From: Trebouxia sp. TZW2008
Lineage: Eukaryota > Chlorophyta > Trebouxiophyceae > Trebouxiales > Trebouxiaceae
NCBI GenBank assembly: GCA_002118135.1
Contig: BDIU01000119.1
Span: 62,001 to 126,000, forward strand
Direction of reading: 5' to 3'
DNA: 64,000 bases
Part shown: positions 13,205 to 24,372 of the stretch, in pieces
Position numbering within the stretch: the stretch's first letter is position 1
Layout of the letters: the number at the start of each line of letters is the position of its first letter
Made by a program: the position numbers and the translations under genes
Notes under the pieces: generated by a model
Database searches by the model: none
Told to the model about the DNA's origin: nothing
Seen by the model: only the letters and a program-made list of their open reading frames with translations

Positions 13205-13824
13205 TTGCTGCTATCAAAGGTTATTTGGGCATAGATGTTTTGTACACAGACTCCATAAGCCTGCAGCTCGGACTGCTGCAGCCAGCAGTTGGAGTGGTGT
13301 CTGGGCACCCTGATCTGCACATCTCTTTTGTTGACTTAGGCTAGAGTTCAAAACAGCATTGTGCTTTAGCAAAACGCTTGTCGTGTGCCTCTGCAAAAGG
13401 GCAGCGTATCAGCTTCATCAGCTGTTTCAAAGTTTGCAAGTATGTGTATCATATTATGCAGCGAGCTCCAAGCTTTAGTATTATCAGCATTCGTGGCTTT
13501 TCTTGTGTCAAACGACTTGTTTCTGAGGCTACAGTATCATTACTTGCAAAGCTGCGAAGTTTGTAAGCGCGAGCTGCCGATTCTGATGGCCTGCTATGCA
13601 GTCTTTCATCTTGCGCTTAGGAACCGATTCATCTCCTTGGCTGTCTACGTGGGTGCATACGCATGCATGCAAGGTGCAGGGTTGACAACATAAGCAAGAT
13701 TTTTGTAAGCGAAACGACGCCAGCTTGTAGAAACACTTTTGTCATTATTTGCAAACCGGTCAGCTCGTCCGATCGCTATTGATTACACGCGAAAGAGTAG
13801 ATCGCAAGCCCACGCATCAAAAGC
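13205..13824. other. Intergenic: PEX13 3' region and upstream of the Gly-rich gene
   Basis: Apart from the C-terminal copy noted separately, no gene was found. An open frame of about 100 codons at 13385-13693 (plus) is hydrophobic but unlike any family I know and has no clear splice partners. CG dinucleotides become more frequent from about 13550, as near other gene starts here. Confidence 0.4.
13268..13313 (+). repeat. Copy of the PEX13 C-terminal codons
   Basis: Reads SSWSGVWAP then a stop, next to the true C-terminus NWDSVWAP and stop at 13204. It lies downstream of the real stop, so it is a duplicated 3' edge of the exon. Confidence 0.7.
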
Positions 13825-14733
13825 ATGGCGACTAGAGGCAAGGGAGCCGGAAGCAGCCAGGGAGGCAATGAACAAACAGGAGCCTTTCAGACTGGTGGAT
13901 CTGCCGAGCACACAAAGCTGAGCACGCCAGGTGCGTTAAGCCATCCGCCAGCTCTTCCGCATTTTCGGAAAGCTCTGCATGCATGCTGTTGATCTCGCAA
14001 TCAAATCGCAGCAGTCCAGGATTCATCGTTCCTTTCAATCAGCACATTGCAGCGACTGGAATTGGCGCATGTCTGCAGAGGGCGGCAAGCAGCAGGGCAA
14101 CGCCATCGGCAGAGGAGGTGTGGGCGGACTCGGTGGAGGAGGCATCGGCAACGAGGGAGCTGCAGGCAACGTATGCTGTTAGTCTGTTGTATCTACAATC
14201 ACAGTAGTGCCCCTTGTTCCTGAGCATCCAGGATGCATTTATCATGAAATTGTCTTTTCCACTGCAACACTTTGTGTAGCTGGTCAAGGCAGACAAACGG
14301 TTGCCATGTGTTTCTCCATCATTCAGCCCAATTCGTGCTGTTGCCCTGGCAGACTTGTGACATATTCTCACAGAGCAAGCTGTGATGCCATGCATGTTGT
14401 AGCAGTCTGCTTAGGTGAGCACTGGACTGCAACAACTTTGCTACATACTTCGTAAGCTGTTAAGTACAGGTGAACCAGGAAGCAGAATCCCATAACTGCA
14501 CTGCACAGCAGTTTTGTGGACAACTGCTGCCGTCTGCTGCTAAGTATCAGAACAAACAATTGTCGCAGCATATCAGCTTGTAAACAAGGTTGTATGCTTT
14601 GCAGGCATTTGACAGCTCAGCCCTTGGCGGTGGTGTTGGTGGTGGCGGCATCATGGGCAGAGATGCAGACCAGTCAAATCCAAAAACAGATGGCCCAGAC
14701 AGTGGCCCCAGCAGCGACCCTGCTGTCTCATGA
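13825..14733 (+). CDS. Small Gly-rich protein, function unknown
   Basis: Three exons join in frame to 108 residues: 13825-13930, 14079-14170, 14605-14733 (TGA). All junctions are GT-AG and phases match (1, then 0). The N-terminus is MATRGKGAGSSQGGNEQTG; the middle is glycine-rich (RGGVGGLGGGGIGNEG), a second block reads SSALGGGVGGGGIMGRD, and the tail is polar with Asp, Pro and Ser. No signal peptide, membrane segment or known domain is visible. I do not recognise it; it looks like a small disordered, possibly seed/stress-type protein. Confidence rests on phase agreement and on the CpG-richer start region. Confidence 0.55.
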
Positions 14734-15604
14734 ACTCAACAAACACTGCTTGGACTTCAGCTAGACGAGCTAGTCTATAGTTTTGGTGTGCCTTTTGGTG
14801 TTGGGCGTATATGCTCAGCAGCAGCTGCTTAGACAGAGCTCATTTACTTGATTTCATTACTGCCTCAACACATCATCACATATCCAGCAATAGTGCTTCC
14901 TGGACCCAGAAAGCCTAGTCAAGTACACCTTGTTGTTCTCTGTGCAATGTGTTCCAATGGCTGAGCTGCTTAACCGCTGACCCCAAGCTTCACAAATCCA
15001 AGGTGTTTAACTCATTTACAAGCACATCTCGCTCACGCCTTTACATTAGCCTCAGCTGTGCAGGCAAGCGTGTTACCTTACACTGCATGATGCAATAGTT
15101 GTCAAATGCACCGAGTCAACTTGAGCGTTTCGCCATCGGTGAGCAAATCGCTAGTTGCTCCTATCATGAACCGCGCAAAAACAGCGATCATAACAGATAA
15201 TGACCGCACATTGTATGGTCGTGGCAACATGCACGAAGTGCACTGCAACACAAATATAGACTTGAGGCTAGGTTAAAGACGCAAGGTGAGGTCACTATGT
15301 ACAGTGCAAGATAATATAATGTCAAGACTAGTCAGGACCAGCATGTTTCACTCTGCAGATATGTATAACTTCCATGGCTGCAGCAAGACTAAATAAAACC
15401 ATGCCGCTGCAGCAACAGGCTGTTTGAAGCCTACTTTGCTTTGCACCAGCTGAGAAGCGTTGTGTCAGCAGAGCAACAGCAGCTACCTTGCTGTGCAGAT
15501 CATTGCAACTGCTGCAAGCAGGTTGCAAAATGGGTTAGCACGACACTGCAACCATTGCAAGAACACTTCCAAGACTGCTGAACATGACACTGCAGAAATT
15601 ATGC
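14734..15604. other. Convergent intergenic region
   Basis: Lies between the 3' ends of the plus-strand Gly-rich gene and the minus-strand acidic gene. No open frame with coding character was found. A short CG-richer patch sits at about 15110-15210 without an assignable gene. Confidence 0.4.
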
Positions 15605-18600
15605 TTATGCCTTGGCCTTCCTCTTGCCGCCCTTGGCTGCTGCCTCAGTCTTGCCAGCTGCTGTCTTGCCCTTGCCTGTCTCCTTCTTGGCAGGTGCTTT
15701 TGCAGGCGAGCTCTTTGCCCCCTGCAAGTCATGCACTCGGTCTTACTTGACCAGGGAAAGCTCACATTCAATACTTTCTTATGTTTCTGTCACAAATGCC
15801 AGAAGTTTCAGGGAGTGGTGTTGACATGATGTTGTCACAGAGGCATCATCAAAAGCTGAAAATGCAAACACGATGCCTCAAAGATGCATCACAACTGACA
15901 GTTCACAGTATAAGAAACTGATGCACTTAAGCTGCATATGTCAGGCTTGCAGCACCATTTCTGATGCACACTGCGCTGTGTGATTGGCTGCTATCAGTGA
16001 CATGCATACTTGTCTGCTACTCGCTGTGACACACAAGGAGAAGGCCACATCTGACGGTTGTGCATGCTACAATGGCGCATCCAGACAACAAAAAGTTTGC
16101 AACTCTTTTTTGCTGACCTTGGCATTGCTCTTGCCTCCTTTGGCTGCTGCAGCAGTCTTCCCAGCCGCGTTCTTGCCTGCAGAAACAAGGAGTGAGTCAG
16201 TGATGCAACTCACAGCAGATTTTGCCGGCAAGTGGACAGACAGCAAGTGCTGATGGAGTCAAACTGGCTGCTCCTGAATGCACTCTTTCTAGCAGCATTC
16301 TTGCTTGCAGGGAAACTGAGGGTCAGTCAGTCATGCAGCATGCACCAGTCTTTCCGGCAGCATTACTGCCTGCAGAAAAGAGGGTTAGTTATTCATGCTG
16401 CATGCACCGGCTATTCTTGCTGCAAGTACACAGACCGCATTTGCTAGGTGAGCCAAACTGGATGCTTCCAATGGAATGAGGCCGTTCACCATCATGGTCA
16501 TGTTCGTGCCTTTCCAAAGACAAAGCAGCAGCCAAATTCATGAAGTGAGACGCAACAACATCAATATGCTTGCTTGCTGCGCAAACAGGCCAAGAACATA
16601 ACAGGTGTTAGAGACCCACCTTTGGCCTTCTCGCCCCCCTTCTTACCCCCAGCTGACTGGGCAGCCTTGCCACTGGCCTTCTTCGCCTTCTTGGCAGCTG
16701 GCTTCTCATCTTCCTCGTAGTCATCTTCGTCATCCTCTACAACATCATCCTCTGCCAGATCCTCATCTGCTGGCGCCTCTGCATACCATCAAAGCTGTTG
16801 TTGAGCGGGTGCATTTTATACCATGCGCTGCATGACGTCAATTGCATGTTGTGGATTTGACAGTGCTGACTTAGACATCCGCATGGAAAATGACCCTGGG
16901 GTGCCCCAAGCATAGCATCGTGATTGTTGCTGTGGGGAGTCTCATGCCTTGAAACTTGGTATAAGCAACAAGCAAGGCAAGAAATGATTGATCTGTTGGT
17001 TAAGTGACTGGCAGAGCAAGGACAGGGAGAGCAACAACTGATTGATTAATTGACTGACTGATTAGGCTTTAGGGTTTAGCCTCACCCTACAATGAAGACA
17101 ATTTAAGGCGAACAGAACAAAAGTTGACTCACTGTTTGGCTGTTGACGGCAATCAAAGGCAAGGAGACCAACCTGCATCCTCAACTTCTCCTGCTGCTTC
17201 ATCTTCTTCCTTGGCTGCAGCTGCAACTTCAGCATCTCCCAGCTCCTCTTCATCTTCAGCTGCATGAAAGCAAGGAAAACAGTGATTATGCTGCGGCAAT
17301 GAAGTCCGCACTGTGCATACGCGTGACTACACATGTTTACAGCTGCATGAACAAGAGACCTATAAAATGACCAAGCCACCGCATCGTCAGCAAGGCAAAT
17401 CTAGATGTCACAACAAGATGGCATTCTGCAGTGGCGATGCTGGCCTCTTATGGCGACCAGCCTTGCAGCTAAACACAGTGAGGATTCAGCCTGCTGCACT
17501 GATGGTGCTGGCACGTGTCGGAAATAGCACTGCCGACATGACACTTTCAAATGCACAGAGCGAGAAGATGCTGTGTTGACGAAGCTGGCTCAGCCTACCG
17601 CCAGCGTCATCAGCTTCATCCTCAGGTACAGCTTCAACTTCATCCTCAGCTGCATTGTCTGGGTCAAAGTCCCCATCCTCTTTGTCAACCTGGGCTTGAA
17701 TCTTGTCAGCTGCCTTGTCACCTTCATCAATGGCTTCGTTTACGTCATCCTTGGCGTCAGCTTCAACAGTCAACTTGCTGGCGCGTGCCTCTTGACCGCT
17801 GTCAGCATAGTTGGCATGGCCCTTCTTGGACGAGGCCTTTCTCTCTCCTTCTGGTCGCTTTGCTGCATCACACAGTAGAGTAGACAGTCAGATCAACGTA
17901 GCATTGCAGCACCATGTAAGAGCACTGGTCACTCTGCTACACAAGAAGATCAGACAATCCGATCAACATCCACCATGCTGCGACAAGTTGTTTCCGAAGG
18001 CAATTGTGAGCCTCGCTGTCCCCTACTGATTGATTTGCTGCACCATATACAAGAGCAGATCTTCATGATACTGGAGTCAAGTGCAATGGCGCTAGGGCAG
18101 ACATTGTTGTACATAGTTTTGCCTGTTCAAAACGGTACTCTGACTGCTGTGCTGCATTGCACATTGCAGACAAGCAGACCATTGAGCATAGTGCTGGGGC
18201 AGATAATTACATCACCATGCACAATACACAATACCGAAGCAGACCACAACCAGGCACAGAGCTGAGAGTGGTGATGGTCTGCCTCAGCATATTGCATGGT
18301 GAATTGACCATCCATTGGGAGACATGTACAGCAGGCTATCATATCATCACACACAAGGCCGTTTGAAGGCGTTCCTGTCGCCTGCTTTGCAAAAGTGATG
18401 TACAGCAAAGAACCAGTGGGGCATCACTCATTCATGCACAAGGTCACCGTGAGGGACTGACGCACAGACAAGAGATCTTTTCTAGATTGTGTGGAACGAG
18501 GCAGGGATGAATTGCACTTCCAACAGTGTAAAGCAGACGCCTTTGCACAAGTCTGCGTGTGTTCAAGCCCAAAGGGGAGACAACCAGACACAGCTGTCGA

Positions 18601-19134
18601 CACATCATGCAGTAACCCATCAGGTATCTTGGCGCGCTTATGCAAATAGCATGTCACCGATTCACATTGTGCAAAAGCTGAAGAAGTCATCATCAGCTAG
18701 ACCTCTTGATGAGGCAAATGCATTCATTGTAGCAAGTGTCACAACTGTCACATGAAAGCAGTCCTGGGCTTTCTGCTGTGCAGCCTGACGTTTGCAGCAG
18801 CATTCTGTTGCCACAACTAGCCAAGATCAAACCGATTGAAGGTAGTTGATTGCTCCAGTACACACCTAGCTGGGCCATTTGAGCCTGTAACATGCATGTT
18901 GAATAAACAAATGAGTACATGATCACGACCAGGTGATTCTTTCAGGAGTTTCAATGAATGAATGAACAACCACAATCAGGTGATCTCTTAGGAATGAATA
19001 CCTGAAGCAGCACCACCAGCCTTGCCTCCTGGTATCTTGCTTTTGTCTTTGGTGTTTGATGCTTGCTGAAGCTCAACACCAGCACCTTCGGCTTGCTCCT
19101 CGGCCTTGGCAGTTTTGCTCTTCTTTGGGGCCAT
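15605..19134 (-). CDS. Acidic and Lys/Ala-rich protein, probably nuclear
   Basis: Six exons join in frame to 272 residues: 19002-19134, 17599-17862, 17173-17259, 16620-16778, 16118-16176, 15605-15721 (TAA). The N-terminus MAPKKSKTAKAEEQAEG is basic. It is followed by a mixed segment (RPEGERKASSKKG, DAKDDVNEAIDEGDKAADK), a long Asp/Glu-rich stretch (EDDVVEDDEDDYEEDE), and a Lys/Ala/Gly-rich tail with histone-H1-like KKAKKASGKAA, GKTAAAAKGGK and GGKRKAKA. An acidic block followed by a basic tail suggests a chromatin or histone-binding protein, but there is no folded domain I can name. All introns are GT-AG, mostly phase 1. Decayed copies of exon 5 lie upstream of it. Confidence 0.75.
16266..16378 (-). 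repeat. Two decayed copies of exon 5 of the acidic gene
   Basis: 16266-16310 and 16340-16378 repeat the GCAAGAAYGCTGCYRGAAAGA start of the exon at 16118-16176, each preceded by a CTGCA(A)G acceptor-like sequence. Both diverge after about 35 bases and run into stops. Confidence 0.7.
18815..18892 (+). repeat. Dispersed ~80-bp repeat, copy 1
   Basis: Contains TTGATTGCTCCAGTAC, then CCTAGCTGGGCC and GAGCCTGT. The same order of blocks recurs at about 30010-30078 and 44905-44992, and its last part at about 34588-34615. Lies in intron 1 of the acidic gene. Confidence 0.6.
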
Positions 19135-20258
19135 CTCAACCTGCTGGGTGCAACTGGGACTGAACCACTCTCAAGCTCTAGCCTGTGACAGAGAAAAGAA
19201 CTTGGAATGGTGTGTTTGCTCCTGCTTTGGTGCGTGCGTGTTGAACTTTGGAGCCACCGAACAGCTTTTGCAAGTGGCCGCTGCTTGCGCGCAGGAATTG
19301 GCGGAGTCTGCAAAGTTCGATCAGCATGCATGCAAGCATCACGAGGTGCTTCGAAGCGAAACACAACTTCCAAGGGGCGTCAGCAATGACGTTTCGTGTT
19401 GCACTGCATTTGCATGGCAGAATGCGGCATACTGCAGTCAACCGGGCGTCAGCGTCTCTGACAACAGCAGTAAAGACAGCAGCAGCGTGCACGTCAACAA
19501 GGATGAGTATCGGGATCTGACCTAAGATGACACGCTGCAGGGCTCGCAAGTGAGTTCAAGTGAGCGCCGCAAGTATGCTGATAGAACGTAGCTGAGAGAG
19601 TGTTTCGTTCGACGTTCAGCTGCTGCGCAACTCAGTGAGCCTGTGTTGCCCGCACGAGCTATGAGTATTGGCAAAATGTCAGGCCGATACGCACGGCCCA
19701 CGTTGACGTTGCACGCACTGGAAAGATTGTAAAATGCTCGACCAGTTTTGTGCAGCATTAGGCATGCAACATGTACCATGCTTTTGCGGACAGAGCAATT
19801 TGCTTGTATATTGGCGATTGAGATCGTCTGCACCGTTGTGCTGTGTTGCTTTGGTCAGCTCTTCTGCGCAGCAACCATTCAATTTTGGCTGTTGTGATGC
19901 GCCTTGAATCATTCAAGTTCAATTGACATACACATGCAAGCAATGCTGCAAGATGGTGTTGTAGCTTGCAACTCATGTCAACATCATTGCGCATAAGCTG
20001 ACTACGGCATTTGCAACCAGGCTTGAGGATTTTGAGCTTGAGATGAGCATCGTTCCTACGCTTGCTTGTGTTTGCAAAAGGCAAATAACACATCAACCAG
20101 CCAGGAAGCAAAGCAAGGCAGCACACCACACGCTGTGGCCATCACACAGAACTCTCAACATCAAAACAGATAATGTACATGCAGATAGCTCCTTGCAATT
20201 GCGGCATGAGTGCAGCTTTAAGCACTTCTCCCTCATGACATGACCTGCGAGGCGTTCG
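19135..20258. other. Intergenic region upstream of the acidic gene
   Basis: CG dinucleotides are frequent from about 19250 to 19720, which fits a promoter for the gene starting at 19134. Overlapping open frames on both strands (for example 19106-19525) have no recognisable content. Nothing else was identified. Confidence 0.4.
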
Positions 20259-20587
20259 TCAAGTATGCCCTGTGCTTGTACTGCTGCCGCCCACGCTGCC
20301 TGTGGCTGGTGCTAGAGGTCCGCTTGCTGCCATTGTATGCCCAGTAAGCTTGTCCTTGATATTTTGTACACCTTGTTTGATTTTGTTGCCAGATTCTGCC
20401 TTGCCCTGCAGGTATCAGGCTAGCATAGAAGCTTTCCCGAAGGTAGGAATATAGGCTGGCACCCAACTGAGCCAAGGCGAAAACGCCAAGAGATCAGCTA
20501 CAACACAAGCTAGTAGCAACTCTGATCACACACCTTTCCAACCTCCTCCTTGGGCTTTGCTTGCAGTGTTGGCTGAGTGCCACTCAT
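20259..20587 (-). CDS. Small LEA/dehydrin-like protein
   Basis: Two exons, 20534-20587 and 20259-20405 (TGA), join in phase 0 to 66 residues. The protein is hydrophilic, without Cys or Trp. It starts MSGTQPTLQAKPKEEVGKG, has a Lys-rich amphipathic segment NKIKQGVQNIKDKLTGHT that resembles the K-segment/LTGH style of dehydrins and LEA proteins, and ends in Gly/Ser/Thr (GSVGGSTSTGHT). LEA proteins protect membranes and proteins in desiccation or cold; that role is inferred. The intron is 128 bp with GTGTGT donor and CTGCAG acceptor. The longer open frame across the same bases in another phase lacks a start or acceptor. Confidence 0.55.
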
Positions 20588-21414
20588 CTGTTCCTGTCGA
20601 GTTGAGACCAGAGCATGTCATGGCAAGATGGACAAGGCACGGCAAGGTAGCTGCTAAGCAATGCATGCATACCGCAGACATCGCACGCCACAAGGACTCG
20701 CACGCCGTCTGAGTAAATAGACAAACAAGCAGGCTTACACACTCCGAGTACCGTTGACAGCGGACTGAGCGAGCGCTGCTTGTGTTAATGCATTTGCGGA
20801 CGCATTATGCAACAGAGCACCCAGCTGAAGGGGGAGGGGAGGCCCCTTGGGGTCGGGGTCGAGGTAGCACTGCAACTGCAGTCAATGTTCTGTTGCAATT
20901 GAGCATGGTTACAATAGACAATATATAGTTTTGCCAGACCCACATCCTTAACTCTTATGGCACCCTTTATGACACTTACAGAGCAAGAAGGTCCTGGGGC
21001 TTGAAGCTGTAGCTATCACTACCTACAGCATTGATGATCACTCATTGACTTGACAAATATTGGCAGCATAGACATGTAACGCTGTGCAAAGAAAAAGCCG
21101 TCATGGCAAAAGTCACCTTAAATTCAATGAACCGTAGCCTGCCTCAACTCAAATACATTTATTTGTTCACAAACCCTGAAAATCAAATGCAGTAAACAAC
21201 CTGCTGTCTCAGATATGCACCCAAAGCACCTGCCAATGGGCTGCCTGGCACCTGCTAAAAGCTGCAAACTGGCAGAATGATTGCAATAGTGACAACATTA
21301 TTGCTCGCTGACTTTGACACTGTGTGTCCGATATATCACGAAATTTGCTTGAGAAAAATGGTTGTGAGCATGCTGAAGTAGCGTTGCTACCGAGACCCGT
21401 GGAGCCTGACGACA
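20588..21414. other. Intergenic, with G-rich block upstream of the LEA-like gene
   Basis: Upstream of the LEA-like ATG the sequence is CG-richer (20640-20870) and holds four runs of four or more G within 29 bases (20830-20858), able to form a G-quadruplex. From 20900 to 21300 it is AT-richer and carries no recognisable feature; it is the 3' side of the Cys-rich gene. Confidence 0.4.
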
Positions 21415-22000
21415 TCACACGCCGACACAGCCTACGTTGCAGGTTGTGTGGCAGATCGCGGGACAGGGGGATATGGGACAGATCTGACCAGAAACGCAAG
21501 GGGCGTCGGGGCCGCAAGGAATGTGGTCGCCGAGCTGATCAACTGCTGGCCCGCAGCTCTTGAGAGGGGATGTTTTCCCGTATGCCACGACACAGAAAGG
21601 ACCTGCGCACACCAGATACATGGTTTCAGTGTCGTAACGACCAACAGGGTGAGCTTCAGCATGCGGCGCAGCACTGCATCACACTTACATCCTTGCAAAG
21701 AAGCAGGGATGCCAATCTGCCCACAGCCAGCGAAAGGAAGAGGAATGTTGTAGCTGTGGAAATCGCAAGTCGCCTGAGCGTTGATGCCTGCAAGCAGATA
21801 ATTCGCGAGCGTCAACCTCTGCCACAGACAACAAAAGGTCGACTGAGTCGATCAGCAATGTGAGAAACAGGGCATTTCCGAGGTCAGCATGTTGGTACTT
21901 TGTAAACGCAACGGCACCGGCAGTCGAAAGACATGGGTGCAAGCTTACTGCAGAGCGCCGTCAAGCACAGAAGAGCCACTAGGATGGTCTTGGTTGCCAT
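21415..22000 (-). CDS. Small secreted 12-cysteine protein
   Basis: Three exons, 21949-22000, 21689-21787 and 21415-21602 (TGA), join in phase to 112 residues. The start MATKTILVALLCLTALC is a clear signal peptide, with likely cleavage after SINAQA. The mature part of about 90 residues has 12 cysteines, four of them in the last 20 residues (CPAICHTTCNVGCVGV), and many Pro and Gly. An even number of cysteines suggests up to six disulfides in an extracellular or cell-wall peptide. The spacing does not match thionin, defensin, hevein or CBM1 patterns I know. The gene sits in a CG-rich block (21340-22460). All introns are GT-AG. Confidence 0.7.
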
Positions 22001-23238
22001 TTTGCTTGCGAGACTGCGAGAGTATTTCAGTTCAACTGGGTGTTTGTAGCTGTTGCGCGTCACTGTGCGACCTGCGCATTAAGTAGGCCCGTCCCTGATC
22101 TGCAGAGGGCAAAGCGGGAAACATGTGACCGTTTCGATGTTTTGTGAGTTGCATGAGTAAGGCAGGACGTGATAATCATACCACTGCCAAGCTGCAGTAC
22201 TTTAGGCTGATTAATGCAAAGCTACAATGCGATTTTTCTATGTTTTTAGCGCCATTGCTGTGAGGGACACGCATCTTGTGTCGCCTAGGTCGCACCCGCA
22301 CATCTGCATGTGATGAGGAATGGTCACTTTACACATGTTTTTGCTCAACGGTCAGTCAGGCAAGCATAAGCATTTCCCGCTGCGAGTCTTGCTGTGGTCC
22401 CTCTGATAAGCAGGGTCGCGGCAATCCTACAACTCAAGGGGTCTGCCGGCCATTCAATGGTTGATCACATCTTTGCCCAGATTCGGTTTTATCTTCAGGC
22501 ACAAAATCATGTTAACTTACACAAGATTGCTCGTGTATGAGTCATGTGACTATAGTCGCCGTTGACAATGCTCTAGTATGCTGGTCAGCAATGTCACAAG
22601 CATCAAGCACGGTGCTTATTGAGGACTAACGACTCTGATCCCTTTTCCAGAAAATATGAATAGTCAGGACTACCCTGATTAAATAAAGTCACCTGGTGTG
22701 TGAGTCATGTGAAGGCTTTTGCACTTTTTGGCATGTACATACTCAGGTCACCCACATGCTCAAAACCTTGAGCATCTGTCATCTTTTGCATTTTACAGGC
22801 TGTGTCATGGTCTAGTCACTTGTCACAACAAGGTAGATAGAAGTTGATCAAGAAATGTAGCATTGCTTCAAAAACTTTTCAATTCTGAATTCGAAAAAGA
22901 AGCATAAGCCAAAGCAGGGATATCAAAGAGGGTTTTGACAGTAATTACTGTCAACTTATAAGTTAATGGTGTAACACCACCAGACCACCCCCTGCAGACC
23001 CCACCACCAGCTGCTGCCCAAAGCTTCCCAGCCTTTGGAGACTCCTATACAGGCAATGTAGACATCTTGTAACAATTATTCTATCCAGTTTTGCTGTGGC
23101 TGCAGCTGTGGCCGCGCCTGTTGCTGTTGCTGCTGATGCTGCTTCTTGCCGTTGATGCTGCTACTTGTGCTGCATTTACGCTGATTGCTACTGCTGTCCC
23201 TGGAGTCGGCTTGTCGCTGTAGCTGCTGTGGTTGCATG
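22001..23238. other. Intergenic; possible plus-strand terminal exon
   Basis: 22001-22460 is CG-rich and may serve as promoter for the Cys-rich gene and perhaps for an unidentified plus-strand gene. At 22996-23072 a CTGCAG acceptor is followed by an open frame, TPPPAAAQSFPAFGDSYTG, ending in TAA, which looks like a last exon; no upstream partner was found. A perfect 20-bp palindrome lies at 22935-22954. Confidence 0.3.
22935..22954. repeat. Perfect 20-bp palindrome
   Basis: TTGACAGTAATTACTGTCAA is self-complementary over its whole length. It could form a cruciform or bind a dimeric factor. No transposon ends are evident around it. Confidence 0.9.
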
Positions 23239-24372
23239 TCATTCTCCTGCTGTGGCTGCAGCCAGTGGTCCCTGCTGCTGCTGATGCAATTGGGCTTGTT
23301 GCCGCTGCTGCTGCTGCGCCTGCCCTTGTTGCTGCTGCTGCTGCTGCTGCTGCTGATGCAGCGAGTGTGAATTTTGCTGCATGTCTTGACGGGGAACAAT
23401 GCTGTACTCCAGGCTGTCAAGGCTGCTGTAAGCATATGAGATCAATGCTTGCAATTCTCCTGCCGTGAACTTCTTGGCAAAGACCTCTGAGGTGATGTGA
23501 CTGGTGTCTTGAGGGTCACCATGCCTTTCTGCCTTGCTGGCATCTGCGGACAGCATCAAGAATGGAGAAAAGAAAAAGTCTGCACCAACAAGCAACACAA
23601 GCGGAACCTCTGCGAGTGCAAAGCAGGGACTATACATGGTGACAGACTGTGACGCATGAGCTTGGGAAGTTTGAAGACAAAGTGAAAACTTCGATGACAT
23701 GCACGGTGTGAAGCTTAGCCAAAGACCTGATTACGGCCGTGTTGCATGAAGGAGGATGGCTCAAAGCAGTGGGCGTACCTTGCTCCGTGTCTTGCTGCAT
23801 CAAGGCATCGCACTGACTTAGCATCACATGCTTCTTTGGCAAGTCAAGCTTCTCTGCTAGAGCAGTTGCCTGCAGTGCACGTGGTCCATAGCTCAGAACC
23901 AAGCACACTGCAAATGGAGCTGCAATGCTTGCATATGGCTCAAGACCTACCTGCTGTACGGGGATCCCTTGCAGCTGCCCTGCAAAGACTCTGAGGGTGC
24001 TTGTTGCACCTTGCAAGAGACCCCACTCATAACCAGTTGCACAACCCTGTTTAAAGCCTGCAGATGTGGGTGTCTTGCTCACTTCTGCCTATTGTCGAAT
24101 GTTGGAGTGTGTAATTGGCATGCAGCGTTCTAGTCAGCATATGCTGCCATACCTGCATCGAAGCCTTGCTGTATGGTTCGCTCTTTGCCTTGATCCAAGC
24201 CTTCTCGGTAGCCAGCCTGTACAATCAGTCGGTTTCACGCTGACAAATCCGCCGTGGTGGCAGCTAGAAACCTGACAGCTACGTTGTAATGTTGCTCTCT
24301 CCTGAAGTTCCACTCACGAGCTAGCTCGTCCTTCTGCCCCGGGCTCCCCTCATCGTCCCAGTCTTCAGACAT
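23239..24372 (-). CDS. YAE1: YAE1 homologue with Gln-rich tail
   Basis: Five exons join in frame to 218 residues: 24283-24372, 24153-24216, 23951-24057, 23779-23869, 23239-23543 (TGA). Yae1 with Lto1 forms the adaptor that brings the ribosome-recycling ATPase ABCE1 to the cytosolic iron-sulfur assembly targeting complex. The start MSEDWDDEGSPGQKDELARE and the deca-GX3 repeat (GYREGLDQGKERTIQQGFDA, continuing GFKQGCATGYEWGLLQG) are diagnostic of the Yae1/Lto1 group; the acidic WDDEGS start favours Yae1. The C-terminal half after EYSIVPRQD is unusual: a Gln-rich tract made largely of CAG repeats (23244-23370), ending GPLAAATAGE. All introns are GT-AG with matching phases. Confidence 0.85.
23244..23370 (-). 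repeat. CAG-rich tract coding poly-Gln
   Basis: Consecutive CAG/CAA codons, with a run of about ten Gln and several shorter runs, form the C-terminal tail of the YAE1 homologue. Similar CAG-rich sequence continues past the stop to about 23090, outside the reading frame. Confidence 0.85.
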
